Source of the DNA: Subtercola frigoramans
GTDB lineage: Bacteria > Actinomycetota > Actinomycetes > Actinomycetales > Microbacteriaceae
Length of the DNA stretch: 64,000 nt
Assembly (NCBI RefSeq): GCF_016907385.1
Contig: NZ_JAFBBU010000001.1
Span: forward strand, 744,001-808,000
Direction of reading: 5' to 3'
A program made the translations under genes and the position numbers. Shown in pieces: positions 7,689 to 18,887 of this stretch. How positions within the stretch are numbered: the stretch's first letter is position 1; each line of letters starts with the position of its first letter. The notes below the pieces were generated by a model that was given only the letters and a program-made list of their open reading frames with translations, did not search any database and was not told the DNA's origin.

Positions 7689-8830
7689 GGCGAAGTGAGT
7701 GCTCTTTTCTGGGTGCGAAGCGGTGTCGCGGGTGCTGCGTGTGTGCGGATCACGGCACCGGGATGGGCCGTGAGGTCGTCGACGGAATGCCGGACGAGGA
7801 GTCTGGTCGGCAGGGTCACCGAGGCTTGTTCAGCGGAAGGATCGGCGATCTGCGCGATGAGGTTGTCGACGGCGGCCTTGGCCATCTCCTCGATGGGCAG
7901 GTCGACCACGGTCAGGCTCGGGGTGAGCACGGTGGCCCAGGGGGCGTCGTCGAAGCCGACGAGCGACAGGTCCCGGCCGATGACCAGACCCCGTTCCTTT
8001 GCCACCCGCAACACGGCGAGCGACATGTTGCCGTTCGAGGCCAGAAGCGCTGTCGGCGGCTCCGGTGAATCGAGAATCGCACGAACTGCCGTCAGCGCCG
8101 ACTCACCGGCATCGCCGCAGTACCGTACCCAGTCGGGGTTGACAGGCAGGCCGGACTCGGCCATCTCGGCGTGGTAGCCCTCGACACGATCATGGATGGT
8201 CGAGATGAGGCCACGCGGCCGCTCGCCGGTCTCGCCCTCGAGATTCGCCGTCACCACGATCAAGCCGATCTTGGTGTGACCGAGCGAGTGCATGTGTTCG
8301 ATCGCGTCGCGCGCACCCCGGTTGTTGTCTGCCGTGACGCTGGGAATACCCAGCGTCACGAGCGAGCGGTCGAGGAGCACCACAGGTTTGCCCTTGAGAT
8401 CGGATCTGCTCAGGAACTCGAGGTCGACAACGGCGCTCGGCACGACGATCAGGCCGTCGACCTGCTTCTCGAGCATGACGCGAATGGATGCGCGCTCTGC
8501 GATCAGGTCTTCGTTGGTATTGGTGACGAGCACCTGGTAGCCCTGCAGGCTGGCCGACTCGATGACCGATCGCATGGCCAGGTCGAAGACACTCAGTCCC
8601 ACTTCGGCAATGATGAGCCCGAGGGTCTGGGTGCTGCCGGCGCGCATCGAACGGGCGAGCACATTGGGCACATAACCCAGTTCTTCTGCGCTCCGGAGCA
8701 CTTTTGTGCGGGTCTCCGAATTGACAACCCCGTAGTTGCTCAGCGCACGAGACGTAGTGGCCCGGGACACTCCTGCGTGCCTGGCCACATCGCTGATCGT
8801 GGGGTGGGCTTCGTTACCCGATTGTTTCAT
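7685..8830 (-). CDS. LacI-family transcriptional repressor of the sugar module
   Basis: A 381-aa regulator. The N-terminal HTH (PTISDVARHAGVSRATTSRA, with hinge ALSNYGVVNSETR) is followed by a periplasmic-binding-like sensor domain (LGLIIAEVGLSVFDLAMRSV, VDGLIVVPSAVV, PVVLLDRSL, SVTADNNRGARDAIEHM). LacI proteins release DNA when the sugar or a derivative binds. It is divergent from the ABC importer genes and sits beside two perfect palindromes (8894-8929), so it very likely represses both arms. About 30 C-terminal residues after the sensor domain look variable. Confidence 0.93.
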   Translation of the reverse strand: MKQSGNEAHPTISDVARHAGVSRATTSRALSNYGVVNSETRTKVLRSAEELGYVPNVLARSMRAGSTQTLGLIIAEVGLSVFDLAMRSVIESASLQGYQVLVTNTNEDLIAERASIRVMLEKQVDGLIVVPSAVVDLEFLSRSDLKGKPVVLLDRSLVTLGIPSVTADNNRGARDAIEHMHSLGHTKIGLIVVTANLEGETGERPRGLISTIHDRVEGYHAEMAESGLPVNPDWVRYCGDAGESALTAVRAILDSPEPPTALLASNGNMSLAVLRVAKERGLVIGRDLSLVGFDDAPWATVLTPSLTVVDLPIEEMAKAAVDNLIAQIADPSAEQASVTLPTRLLVRHSVDDLTAHPGAVIRTHAAPATPLRTQKRALTSP

Positions 8831-8893
8831 GAGCTTTTTCCTGATGGTTTGACAGCGGAGATAAACGGTGTGATGATCATACCCATCATCACC

Positions 8894-8929
8894 GAGATCG
8901 ATCTCACAAAACTTCTGAGATCGATCTCA
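8894..8929. promoter_or_regulatory. Twin LacI operators in the divergent promoter region
   Basis: GAGATCGATCTC (8894-8905) and TGAGATCGATCTCA (8916-8929) are perfect palindromes with centres 23 bp apart, about two helical turns. They lie between lacI (start 8830) and the binding-protein gene (start 9058). The CG-centred symmetry is typical of LacI-family sites. TATAGG at 8931-8936 could be the -10 of the rightward promoter, directly abutting the second operator. Confidence 0.85.
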
Positions 8930-9057
8930 ATATAGGCCTGATGACTTCACGAAGACACCTGCACCACACCGCAAGCGACGTCAGACTCTGCCACTCGTTC
9001 TCCTTCATCCGGCGAAAGTGAGAGAGTCGAATCGCACTCAAAGGAGAGTTACCCGAA

Positions 9058-10068
9058 ATGAAACGTATCGTTCAGACCGTCGGAGCAGTCAGTGTGGCAG
9101 CATCGCTGCTTCTCGTCGCTTCCGGCTGCAGTGGCTCGACCACTGCAGGTTCGACCGCAGGCGGAGCGAAGCAGCTCACCATCGCCTTCGTCATGGGCGC
9201 AGAGGCAGATCCGTTCTTCAAGGCGATGAATGTCGGCGCTGCTGCGGAGACAGCTGCCAAGGGCGACAAACTGATCTGGCAGGGCGACCCCTCGCTCTAC
9301 TCGCCGGCAACACAGATTCCCATCGTCGACCAGGTGCTGGCGCAGAAGCCGGACTGCCTCGTGCTGATCCCGACCGATCCTGACGCGCTCCAGGCTTCGG
9401 TCACGAAGGCAACTGCAGCGAAGATCCCTGTGGTCAACGTCGACACTCACGTCACCGACCTCAGCAACGTCATCTCGTTCATCACCGGAGACAACGTTCA
9501 GGGTGGCCAGGCCGCTGCCGACCAGATGGCTACGGCGATCGGCTACAAGTCCGGCGGCAGTTACAAGGTCGTTGCCGGCCTGACCTCGGCCACCGCGACC
9601 ACCAACGTCGACCGCCTCAAGGGCTTCAAAGACCAGCTCGCAGCGAAGTACCCGGGCATCGAACTCGTCGACACCGCCTACTCGCAGTCGCAGGCAGCCA
9701 CCGCTGACAGCAACGTGAGCAACTGGCTGACCAAGTACCCCGACCTTGCGGGAATCTTCGCCATCGACGGCACCAACGCCACCGGCGCCTCGTCTGCTCT
9801 CCAGGCAAAGGGCCTCACGGGTAAGGTCGCGCTCATCGGCTACGACGCATATAAGTCCAACGTCGATCTGATCGGCAAGGGCGTCTTCACCGCACTCATC
9901 GCCCAGAACCCGGCCGAAGAAGCCAAACAGGCCGTCGACGCGTGCCACACCTACATCGACAATGGCAACAAGACCACTGGCATCGAAGCCAAGGTCACCC
10001 TGCCGAACATCACGCTGAACAAAGACACTTCGGCAGCAGACCTGACGAAGTACACCTACGTCCAGTAG
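9058..10068 (+). CDS. Sugar ABC transporter substrate-binding lipoprotein (RbsB-like)
   Basis: Extracytoplasmic sugar receptor of 336 aa. A lipoprotein signal peptide ends in the lipobox LVASGC (Cys near residue 24), followed by a Ser/Thr/Gly linker. The rest fits peripla-BP type 4 proteins: LTIAFVMGAEADPFFKAMNV, PIVDQVLAQKPDCLVLIPTD, IPVVNVDTHV, ITGDNVQGGQAAADQMA, VNRLKGF-like VDRLKGFKDQL, and IFAIDGTNATGASSALQAKG. ATG 9058 has GGAGAG upstream. It heads the importer operon, followed by a strong intercistronic hairpin and then permease and ATPase genes. Confidence 0.93.
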   Translation: MKRIVQTVGAVSVAASLLLVASGCSGSTTAGSTAGGAKQLTIAFVMGAEADPFFKAMNVGAAAETAAKGDKLIWQGDPSLYSPATQIPIVDQVLAQKPDCLVLIPTDPDALQASVTKATAAKIPVVNVDTHVTDLSNVISFITGDNVQGGQAAADQMATAIGYKSGGSYKVVAGLTSATATTNVDRLKGFKDQLAAKYPGIELVDTAYSQSQAATADSNVSNWLTKYPDLAGIFAIDGTNATGASSALQAKGLTGKVALIGYDAYKSNVDLIGKGVFTALIAQNPAEEAKQAVDACHTYIDNGNKTTGIEAKVTLPNITLNKDTSAADLTKYTYVQ

Positions 10069-10079
10069 GCACCCTGTAC

Positions 10080-10124
10080 TGCGGCTTCGCCGGTCATCAC
10101 CCGAATGTGATCGGCGAAGCCGCA
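10080..10124 (+). terminator. Intercistronic hairpin between binding-protein and permease genes
   Basis: TGCGGCTTCGCCG (10080-10092) pairs perfectly with CGGCGAAGCCGCA (10112-10124). After a 3-nt bulge an inner stem ATCAC/GTGAT follows. There is no U-run after it. Such hairpins commonly stabilise the binding-protein mRNA or partly terminate, giving more receptor than permease. Confidence 0.7.
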
Positions 10125-10208
10125 CCCCCCTCAACTCACCACCGCATGCCCGAGCATCACCGCATGCATTTCTCGACGCTGTCTTCATACGACGCGAAAG
10201 GCACCCCC

Positions 10209-11243
10209 GTGGCAATCACCGAAACAATCGAACTGAAGCCGGGCTCAGGCGCGCAACCGCCTGTCAGTCCCGGCAAGCGGTTCATCGAGCTGCTCACCAA
10301 CCAGCAGACCATCCTCCTGCTGGTCCTGATCGGAATGGTGATCGTCTTCTCCGTTCTGAACCCCGTCTTCTTCACCGTCGACGTGTTCGGCAACATCCTG
10401 CTCGACTGGGGCCCCATCGTCCTGATCGCGGTTGCGGAGACGTTCGTCGTCATTTCGGGCGGAATCGACCTCTCGGTCGGGGCGACCCTGGGTTTCTCCG
10501 GCGTGATCGCGGCGTACGCCATGCAGGCGATGACTGCCGCCGGCCAGAACGACGGCATCACGATCTTCATCGGAACGCTCGTGGCGGCGGCGACCGGTGT
10601 GCTCGTCGGTTTCGTCAACTCGGTGCTCATCAACAAGCTGCACCTCGTGCCGTTCATCGCAACCCTCGCAACCTTGGGTGCCGCCGGCGGAATGTCGATC
10701 GTGCTCACCGGCGGTGCGCCGATCGGTGAGGGCCCGCAGAGCGCCATTCTGCTCAGCGTGCCGTGGCTAGGCCCGCTCTCGTGGCCGCTGATCTTCGTCA
10801 TCATCATCGTCGTGATCGCCGGTCTCTTTCTTCACAAGGCCCGCTTCGGCCGGTACACCTACGCGATCGGCTCCAACTCCTTCGCCGCCCTCGCCGCCGG
10901 TATCAACGTGAAGCGTCACCTGACGAAGGTCTACGTTCTGTCGGGTCTGCTCTCGGGTCTGGCCGGCATGTTCCTCTACATCCGTCTCGGTTCGGGTGCC
11001 CCGACCTCCGGTGTCGGAGACGAGCTCGATGCCATCGCCGCGGTCGTGATCGGTGGTGTCGCCCTCTCGGGCGGTGTCGGCCGCATGTCGGGAACCGTTC
11101 TCGGCTCGCTCATCCTCGCGACAGTGACCAGTGGCCTCATCATCATCGGCGTCGAACCGAACTGGAAGCAGGTCGTCGTCGCCATCCTCATCGCCGCAGC
11201 GGTCTCGCTGCAGGCCCTGCGCGCGAACGGAAGACGCTCATGA
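10209..11243 (+). CDS. Sugar ABC transporter permease (RbsC/FrcC-like)
   Basis: Membrane subunit of a CUT2-type sugar importer, 344 aa. Hydrophobic helices and the family motif ETFVVISGGIDLSVGATLGF are clear, as are VPFIATLATLGAAGG, GRYTYAIGSNSFAALAAGIN and the late IAAVVIGGVALSGGVGRMSG. Start GTG 10209 is chosen because GAAAGG lies 7-8 nt upstream and the protein would begin MAITETIEL; an in-frame ATG at 10164 is the alternative. Its TGA overlaps the next ATG by 4 nt. Confidence 0.92.
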   Translation: MAITETIELKPGSGAQPPVSPGKRFIELLTNQQTILLLVLIGMVIVFSVLNPVFFTVDVFGNILLDWGPIVLIAVAETFVVISGGIDLSVGATLGFSGVIAAYAMQAMTAAGQNDGITIFIGTLVAAATGVLVGFVNSVLINKLHLVPFIATLATLGAAGGMSIVLTGGAPIGEGPQSAILLSVPWLGPLSWPLIFVIIIVVIAGLFLHKARFGRYTYAIGSNSFAALAAGINVKRHLTKVYVLSGLLSGLAGMFLYIRLGSGAPTSGVGDELDAIAAVVIGGVALSGGVGRMSGTVLGSLILATVTSGLIIIGVEPNWKQVVVAILIAAAVSLQALRANGRRS

Positions 11244-11998
11244 CCCTCGCAGATGCACCTCTCTACGAAGTACGCAACATCTCCAAGAAGTACGGCAGTG
11301 TCGTCGCTCTCGACGATGTGAGCCTCAGCGTCAGGGCCGGCGAGGTCATCGGCCTTGTCGGTGACAACGGCGCCGGCAAGTCCACGCTCGTCAAGGCACT
11401 CGCCGGAGCACACCAACCCGACTCCGGCCAGATCCTGCTCGAGGGAGTCGAACGCCACTGGAAGAGCCCGCACGAAGCGCTCGAAGCCGGCGTCGAGACC
11501 CTCTACCAGGAGTCGAGCCTCGCCCCGCATCTCTCGGTGAGTTCCAATGTCTTTCTGGGGCGCGAGATTCCAAGCCCCGGTCTGCTGGGCAAGCTCGGCT
11601 TCCTGGCCCAGAAACGAATGGATGCTGAAGCCCACGCCGACCTCGAGCGTGTCGGTATCGCGGTACCGGCGTCGAATCGCCCCGTCTCCCAGCTCTCCGG
11701 TGGGCAACGCCAGGCTGTCGCCATCGGCCGTGCCGTGTCGTGGGCGCGCAAAGTCATCATCCTCGATGAGCCCACGAACCACCTGGGCGCGAGACAGTCG
11801 AAGGAAGTTCTGCAGGTCATCCGTGCCGCCAAAGCGAAGGGCCTGGGTGTGATCTTCATTTCGCACACCCTGCCTCACGTGCTGGAGGTCACCGACCGTG
11901 TCGTCGTGCTGCGACTCGGCAAGATCGTCAAAGACGCACCCACGGCGGATTTCGACGTGGACACCCTGCTCGGCACGATCACCGGTCTGCTCGTCTGA
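11240..11998 (+). CDS. Sugar ABC transporter ATP-binding protein (single-domain)
   Basis: ATPase of the CUT2-type importer, 252 aa. Walker A GDNGAGKST, the Q-loop region LYQESSL, signature LSGGQ and Walker B VIILDEPTN are all present. Most ribose/xylose-type importers use a fused two-domain ATPase of about 500 aa; this short form resembles FrcA-type fructose transporters, which fits a fructokinase-like pfkB in the same regulon. Coupled by ATGA overlap to the permease. Confidence 0.93.
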   Translation: MTLADAPLYEVRNISKKYGSVVALDDVSLSVRAGEVIGLVGDNGAGKSTLVKALAGAHQPDSGQILLEGVERHWKSPHEALEAGVETLYQESSLAPHLSVSSNVFLGREIPSPGLLGKLGFLAQKRMDAEAHADLERVGIAVPASNRPVSQLSGGQRQAVAIGRAVSWARKVIILDEPTNHLGARQSKEVLQVIRAAKAKGLGVIFISHTLPHVLEVTDRVVVLRLGKIVKDAPTADFDVDTLLGTITGLLV

Positions 11999-12017
11999 CC
12001 GCTTTCGTGAACAGGTC

Positions 12018-12065
12018 AGCTGCGGCTGCCGGGAACTCGTGGTTCTCCGGTGGTCGCAGCTTTTC
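12018..12065 (+). terminator. Intrinsic terminator of the sugar importer operon
   Basis: AGCTGCG (12018-12024) pairs with CGCAGCT (12055-12061). Inside it, after a small internal loop, CCGG-GAAC pairs with GTTC-T-CCGG around a five-base loop. The stem runs into TTTT. It lies 20 nt after the ATPase stop. Confidence 0.8.
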
Positions 12066-12130
12066 TGTGTTTACGGCCCGCCCAGGGTTCACAGCTCCTT
12101 CAGGGAATAGAGTCACCTCGTGTGCGTTAA

Positions 12131-12151
12131 CTTGATACGAAGGCACTCAAG
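12131..12151. promoter_or_regulatory. HAIR element (HspR operator)
   Basis: CTTGATA-N7-ACTCAAG matches the actinobacterial HspR consensus CTTGAGT-N7-ACTCAAG in 12 of 14 specified bases with the exact 7-base spacer. It lies 17 nt before the TTG start of the second clpC-type gene. HspR represses dnaK, clpB and lon in Streptomyces and mycobacteria, so this gene is probably heat-shock induced. Confidence 0.85.
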
Positions 12152-12168
12152 TTTCACAGGAGGACCAC

Positions 12169-14754
<2,586 letters not shown>

Positions 14755-14789
14755 TACGACTCGCGTTCCCTCTGGCGCACACGGCAGGG

Positions 14790-14831
14790 CCCCGAACGAG
14801 ATCGACCTCCACGGAGGAAATCCGTTCGGGG
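14790..14831 (+). terminator. Terminator after the HspR-type clpC gene
   Basis: CCCCGAACG (14790-14798) pairs with CGTTCGGGG (14823-14831), enclosing an inner CCTCC/GGAGG hairpin, and is followed by CTTCTCTGT. It sits 36 nt past the stop codon and before a separate AraC-type gene. Confidence 0.65.
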
Positions 14832-14883
14832 CTTCTCTGTCGGTGTTCGTGCTCACGGGGGCGGTCTGGGGTACTGTCGTCGC

Positions 14884-15339
14884 ATGACGCCAGCAGAGCT
14901 TGCAAACCTCGCGCACCTGCGTCGGGCGCGTGACCTCATCGACCGCGACTTCGCGAAGCCGCTCGATGTGCCGATCATGGCTGCGCGCGCCCTGATGTCG
15001 CCCGCGCACTTCTCCAGGTTGTTCCGCGCGGCGTACGGCGAGACTCCCTACGGCTACCTCATGACCCGTCGCATCGAGCGGTCGATGGCGCTGCTTCGGG
15101 CCGGCATGACTGTGACCGACGCGTGCATGGCCGTGGGCTCGACCTCGCTCGGTTCGTTCAGCACACGGTTCACCGAGCTGGTCGGCGAACCTCCGAGCGT
15201 GTATCGGGCACGAGAGCACCTGGCCGTGATCGCGATGCCGACCAGGATCGCACAGGAACAGACCCGGCCACGACGGCGGGCGGGCGGTGCCCCGCAGGGG
15301 AGCAGGATTCGAGAAGCGGCGGCCCGGGCATCCGTCTAG
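14884..15339 (+). CDS. AraC-family helix-turn-helix protein (DNA-binding domain only)
   Basis: A 151-aa protein with the AraC double-HTH domain at residues about 10-105: LDVPIMAARALMSPAHFSRL, then FRAAYGETPYGYLMTRRIER, then VTDACMAVGSTSLGSFSTRF and FTELVGEPPSVYR. No sensor domain is present; a basic, Arg-rich tail follows. Short AraC proteins next to VOC genes are common and usually control them; the VOC gene starts 10 nt downstream, consistent with an operon. Confidence 0.88.
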   Translation: MTPAELANLAHLRRARDLIDRDFAKPLDVPIMAARALMSPAHFSRLFRAAYGETPYGYLMTRRIERSMALLRAGMTVTDACMAVGSTSLGSFSTRFTELVGEPPSVYRAREHLAVIAMPTRIAQEQTRPRRRAGGAPQGSRIREAAARASV

Positions 15340-15349
15340 CGTTGCTGGC

Positions 15350-15754
15350 ATGACGATTTCACTCAGGTACTCCCAGATCACGGTCAATGATGTCGACGAG
15401 TCGCTGGGCTTCTACCGTGATGCGCTCGGCTTCACGGTGCGCAACGACGTGGCCAACGGCGGTTATCGCTGGCTCACGCTCGGCAGCGACGCGCAGCCCG
15501 GGCTCGAGATCGTGCTCTCGGAGCCTCACGCCGGTCGCTCCCAAGCAGATGGCGACGCCATGCAGGAATTGTTGACCAAGGGCGTTCTGCCGATCATGGT
15601 GTTCAGTACCGACGACCTCGATGCGACGTTCGAGCGGGTGCGGGCCGCGGGCGCCGAGGTGCTGCAGGAGCCGATCGACCAGCCGTGGGGCCCGCGCGAC
15701 TGCGCGTTCCGCGACCCTTCGGGTAACACGGTTCGTATCAACCAGGCGGTGTAG
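15350..15754 (+). CDS. VOC-superfamily (glyoxalase-like) protein
   Basis: A 134-aa vicinal-oxygen-chelate protein. The paired beta-alpha-beta units are seen in SLRYSQITVNDVDESLGFYR-type and MVFSTDDLDATFERVRAAGA-type segments, ending in WGPRDCAFRDPSGNTVRI, the usual VOC C-terminal strand with the Asp-Pro-x-Gly-Asn turn. VOC proteins act as dioxygenases, lyases or drug-sequestering proteins; the substrate is not predictable. The start ATG 15350 removes an unconvincing 21-residue upstream extension that overlaps the AraC gene. Confidence 0.85.
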   Translation: MTISLRYSQITVNDVDESLGFYRDALGFTVRNDVANGGYRWLTLGSDAQPGLEIVLSEPHAGRSQADGDAMQELLTKGVLPIMVFSTDDLDATFERVRAAGAEVLQEPIDQPWGPRDCAFRDPSGNTVRINQAV

Positions 15755-15808
15755 GGCCGCGTCCCGCCGTGGAATACGGCAAGCGAGTCACGAGTTGACC
15801 CCTGTGTA

Positions 15809-16753
15809 ATGGACCTTCTCAGTGCAACCCTCTCGCCGAGCGTGACGATCGTTGGGCACGTGTGTATCGACGAGAACCGCGCTGACGACGATAGCGCTGT
15901 CGACGAGCCCAACGTCGACAGCCTGGGCCGCGGCGGTTCCGGCGACGGCACGAATGCCAGCAGCGGATCGGGTGAGACCAGGCGTTCGGCCGGCTCGCCG
16001 GCGGTCTTCATGGCCCCGCAGTTCAGCAGGAACTCGGTCGACGACGTGAGCGTGCTCGCCCCCTACGCCGACGACTTCCCGAGCCTCGGGGCAGGGCTCG
16101 ACTTTCTGAACCCGCCGCAGGCGGGAACGACGATGCTGTACCGCAACATCATTGAGGGCGGACTGCGTCGTCAGGAGTGCCAAGCGTCTGCTGCAGCCGA
16201 ACCGGTGCCTCTGAATGAGGCGATCAGCGCCCGTCTGGCGTCAACCGACATTCTGGTCGTCGCGCCGCTCCTGCCCACTTTCACGGCCGACTACGTTCGC
16301 CAGCTCGCCGGCGGAGTGCCCTCGCACGCCGTCACGATTCTGATTGCCCAGGGCTATCTGCGCGATGTCACCGACGATGCTGTCGTGGTCAAGCGTGCGT
16401 TCAGCGAACACGCCGAAATCCTGCCGCTGTTCGACCTCGTCGTCTTCTCCGACGAAGACATCTCCGACGCGCTGGTCGTCGCCAGGAACTGGTCGGGCCT
16501 CTACCCACGGGTTCGATTCGTCGTCACCCAGAACAGCGCAGGGGCCACCATCTTCAGCGCGGGCTCTGCCACGCATGTCGCCGCGCACCCCATCGACACC
16601 GTCGGCCAGGCCATCGGCACGGGTGATGTGTTCAGCGCCGAATTCGCACTCTCGTACTTCCACAGCGGTGACGCGGTCGCGGCCGTCGCCGAGGCCAACG
16701 TTGCTGCTGCCGACTTCATCGTGCGCTCGGCGGTGCGTGCGGCCGCAGTCTGA
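15809..16753 (+). CDS. PfkB-like carbohydrate kinase, divergent
   Basis: A 314-aa kinase-like protein. The N-terminus SVTIVGHVCIDENR and the segment SVLAPYADDFPSL resemble a PfkB subgroup that keeps the fold but lacks the standard GG substrate motif. The C-terminal signature is altered: DTVGQAIGTGDVFSAEFAL in place of DTxGAGD, yet the catalytic Asp of GTGD is retained. A Gly/Ser/Asp-rich insertion covers residues about 27-60. Activity is likely but the substrate is unknown. It has no close operon partner (55 nt after the VOC gene); convergent with the lipoprotein gene. Confidence 0.72.
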   Translation: MDLLSATLSPSVTIVGHVCIDENRADDDSAVDEPNVDSLGRGGSGDGTNASSGSGETRRSAGSPAVFMAPQFSRNSVDDVSVLAPYADDFPSLGAGLDFLNPPQAGTTMLYRNIIEGGLRRQECQASAAAEPVPLNEAISARLASTDILVVAPLLPTFTADYVRQLAGGVPSHAVTILIAQGYLRDVTDDAVVVKRAFSEHAEILPLFDLVVFSDEDISDALVVARNWSGLYPRVRFVVTQNSAGATIFSAGSATHVAAHPIDTVGQAIGTGDVFSAEFALSYFHSGDAVAAVAEANVAAADFIVRSAVRAAAV

Positions 16754-16762
16754 CTGGGCGCT

Positions 16763-17665
16763 CTACTGGCTGCAACCGCCCACCTGCAAGGGAATCCCGG
16801 AGCTTCCGCCGTCGGTCACGGGGTCGCGAAAATTTCTCGACCACTGAATCTCATACCGCTCGGGAGCAATGACCGACGACAGCGGCACGAGGTAGTCCGA
16901 GCTGCCGTTCTTCAGCGAGACGGAGGCGGCCCCTGCCTCGTCTGCGCGGTACTGGCCGACGGCGACAAAACCACCGACCATCACGCCGTCGGCATCGACC
17001 GACGGCACCACGACGAAGCCCTCCTCCTTCGGCACCAGCCCGGTGAGAGCTACGCCGACCCCACTTCCGTTGCCCGAGATCTCCGATTGTGCGACGCAGG
17101 ACGCGGAAGCGGTGACCGTCACCTCTCTGACCGGCCGCAAGGCAAGCTGGAGCGGGGCGCTGAGGATCTCCTGGTCGTCGGGGGTCGTGACCTTGATGAA
17201 GCTGTCGATGAGCGTGCCGCTCTCACCACTGTTGGTGAAGGCGCGCGGGAAGTCGTCCGGCACCCACGTGAGGGTTGCCCGGCCAGAGGAATCCGTCGTG
17301 ACCGTTACCGGAGTCGTCTCGACTTCGAAGAAGACCGCGGGAGGCGACTTCTCCCCGGGGTAGTGCGACGACACTGTCACTGGGTACGTCGTGTCTGCCG
17401 CGAAACCGTCGAGCGCCGCGGTCAACCCCGATGTTCCCCACGAGGGAGCGGTGAAACCATTGGTGGCCAGTGAGATGTGCGGCCCTGCCGTCGTGCCGGC
17501 CGGGCTGGGATCGGGTGACGTCGTCTGGATGGTGGCAGACGGCGTCGCCGTCGAAGCCTGGCCGATGGTTCCCGTGGCGCATCCACTCAATGCAAGCCCT
17601 GCAGCGAGGGAGAGAACGACAGCCAGAGTGTGCCGACGGCCAGTCGATATGTGCCTCTGTGGCAT
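16763..17665 (-). CDS. Predicted secreted lipoprotein of unknown function
   Basis: A 300-aa lipoprotein: a short basic N-terminus (MPQRHISTGRRHT), a hydrophobic core and the lipobox LALSGC, then a Thr/Ser/Pro linker of about 35 residues. The mature part reads as beta-rich repeats (TYPVTVSSHYPGEKSPPAVF, GRATLTWVPDDFP, EVTVTASASCVAQSEI, GFVAVGQYRADEAG), suggesting immunoglobulin-like folds. No catalytic motif seen. Start ATG 17665 is preferred because GGGGGGACACGGAG precedes it; a longer start at 17758 would bury the signal peptide. Confidence 0.75.
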   Translation of the reverse strand: MPQRHISTGRRHTLAVVLSLAAGLALSGCATGTIGQASTATPSATIQTTSPDPSPAGTTAGPHISLATNGFTAPSWGTSGLTAALDGFAADTTYPVTVSSHYPGEKSPPAVFFEVETTPVTVTTDSSGRATLTWVPDDFPRAFTNSGESGTLIDSFIKVTTPDDQEILSAPLQLALRPVREVTVTASASCVAQSEISGNGSGVGVALTGLVPKEEGFVVVPSVDADGVMVGGFVAVGQYRADEAGAASVSLKNGSSDYLVPLSSVIAPERYEIQWSRNFRDPVTDGGSSGIPLQVGGCSQ

Positions 17666-17873
17666 CTCCGTGTCCCCCCAGGTCGGCGCCGTGTGTCGCC
17701 TTCGCTCATTCTCACCCACTCGAGTGCCAGCAAGCACGGTTCTGCCTCCACCGCTCATAACGATTCAGACCGCAGGGCGCGCTCATCAGACCGCACGGCA
17801 CGCTCGGCCCACTTCTGTCACATGCCAGCGATGAGTGGATGCCCGGCAGCAGCCCGCTCGATAGGCTCGCCTT

Positions 17874-18881
17874 GTGACAACGCACCAGATGCCGACCCCG
17901 AGGGGAGCCCCGCCTGCGCCCGGCCGCGGCCGGGCATCCCGCAGGCGGTGGATTCTCGTCGGCGCGGTCGCACTCGCGGTGCTCGTGTATGTCGGCGTCG
18001 TCCTGCTGTATGCCTCAAGTGGACGCGTGGTCTCCCTGAGCGAGAAGGACTCCACTGCTCCAGCCGGTGGAGTGACGGTGTTGCTCACCCCGCAGGCCGT
18101 CAACCCTGTCGCCGAGAGCATCACCATGCAACTCAAGCTCGTGACCTCCGACCAGATCCAGCCCGTCGACTCCGCGTTTCTCCCGGAACAGGTCAGTGTG
18201 ATCATCTCGCCCGTCGAAGGCAACCAATCGATCGACTTTGCGAAGGACTCGATCCCCGGCACCAAGACGGTGACGCTGCTGACGCCGGGCGAGGTGGAGA
18301 AATGGCCGTTCGACTCCTATCGCCAGCAGAATCTGGTTGTGATCGCATACACGATGGCAGACGGCGTTGCGACACCGGTTCCCACGAAGGTCTACCTCAC
18401 GGGAGACATGCCGGGGTGGAGCCTGGCGGGTCGGGAGGTGCCGACCGACACAGTGAACGTCACGGTGGCCGGCGAAACGGAGGACCTGCCCGTACTCTCT
18501 GTCGCAGCCACCCGTTCGGCGAGCACCGTCGCCTTCGGCATCGTGCTGCTGGGGCTCATGATCGTGATGCCGGTGCTGGTGCTCTTCGTGGCGATCACGG
18601 TCTATCGCGGGCGGCGCAAGGTCGAGGCGTCGTTCATGAGCTGGATGGGTGCGATGCTCTTCGCGACGATTCCGCTGCGCACCTTTCTTCCAGGGTCGCC
18701 GCCGATCGGTTCATGGATCGACTTTCTGATCGTGCTGTGGGTGATCGTGGGCCTGATAGCCGGGCTGGCGATCTACGTTTCAGCGTGGGTCAAGTGGGGG
18801 AGCCCGAGTGTTCCCGACGCACCGAGCGCTGAAGATCAACCGGAAGCTCCGGAAGCTCCAGAAGGAGCACCAGCGCAATAG
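17874..18881 (+). CDS. DUF4436-type membrane protein
   Basis: A 335-aa membrane protein: a Pro/Arg-rich cytoplasmic start, one TM helix (residues about 27-47), an extracytoplasmic domain of about 180 residues, then a cluster of three TM helices (AFGIVLLGLMIVMPVLVLFV, WMGAMLFATIPLRTFLPG, FLIVLWVIVGLIAGLAIYVS) and an acidic Pro/Glu tail. The layout and the stretch WPFDSY in the extracytoplasmic domain match DUF4436 proteins of actinobacteria, whose role is not known. Start GTG 17874. Confidence 0.75.
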   Translation: MTTHQMPTPRGAPPAPGRGRASRRRWILVGAVALAVLVYVGVVLLYASSGRVVSLSEKDSTAPAGGVTVLLTPQAVNPVAESITMQLKLVTSDQIQPVDSAFLPEQVSVIISPVEGNQSIDFAKDSIPGTKTVTLLTPGEVEKWPFDSYRQQNLVVIAYTMADGVATPVPTKVYLTGDMPGWSLAGREVPTDTVNVTVAGETEDLPVLSVAATRSASTVAFGIVLLGLMIVMPVLVLFVAITVYRGRRKVEASFMSWMGAMLFATIPLRTFLPGSPPIGSWIDFLIVLWVIVGLIAGLAIYVSAWVKWGSPSVPDAPSAEDQPEAPEAPEGAPAQ

Positions 18882-18887
18882 CCTCCA

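Noticed and set aside
9942..10208. Upstream extension of the sugar permease frame
   Set aside because: It overlaps the binding-protein gene and the intercistronic hairpin, and the translated segment is Arg/His-rich without membrane character.
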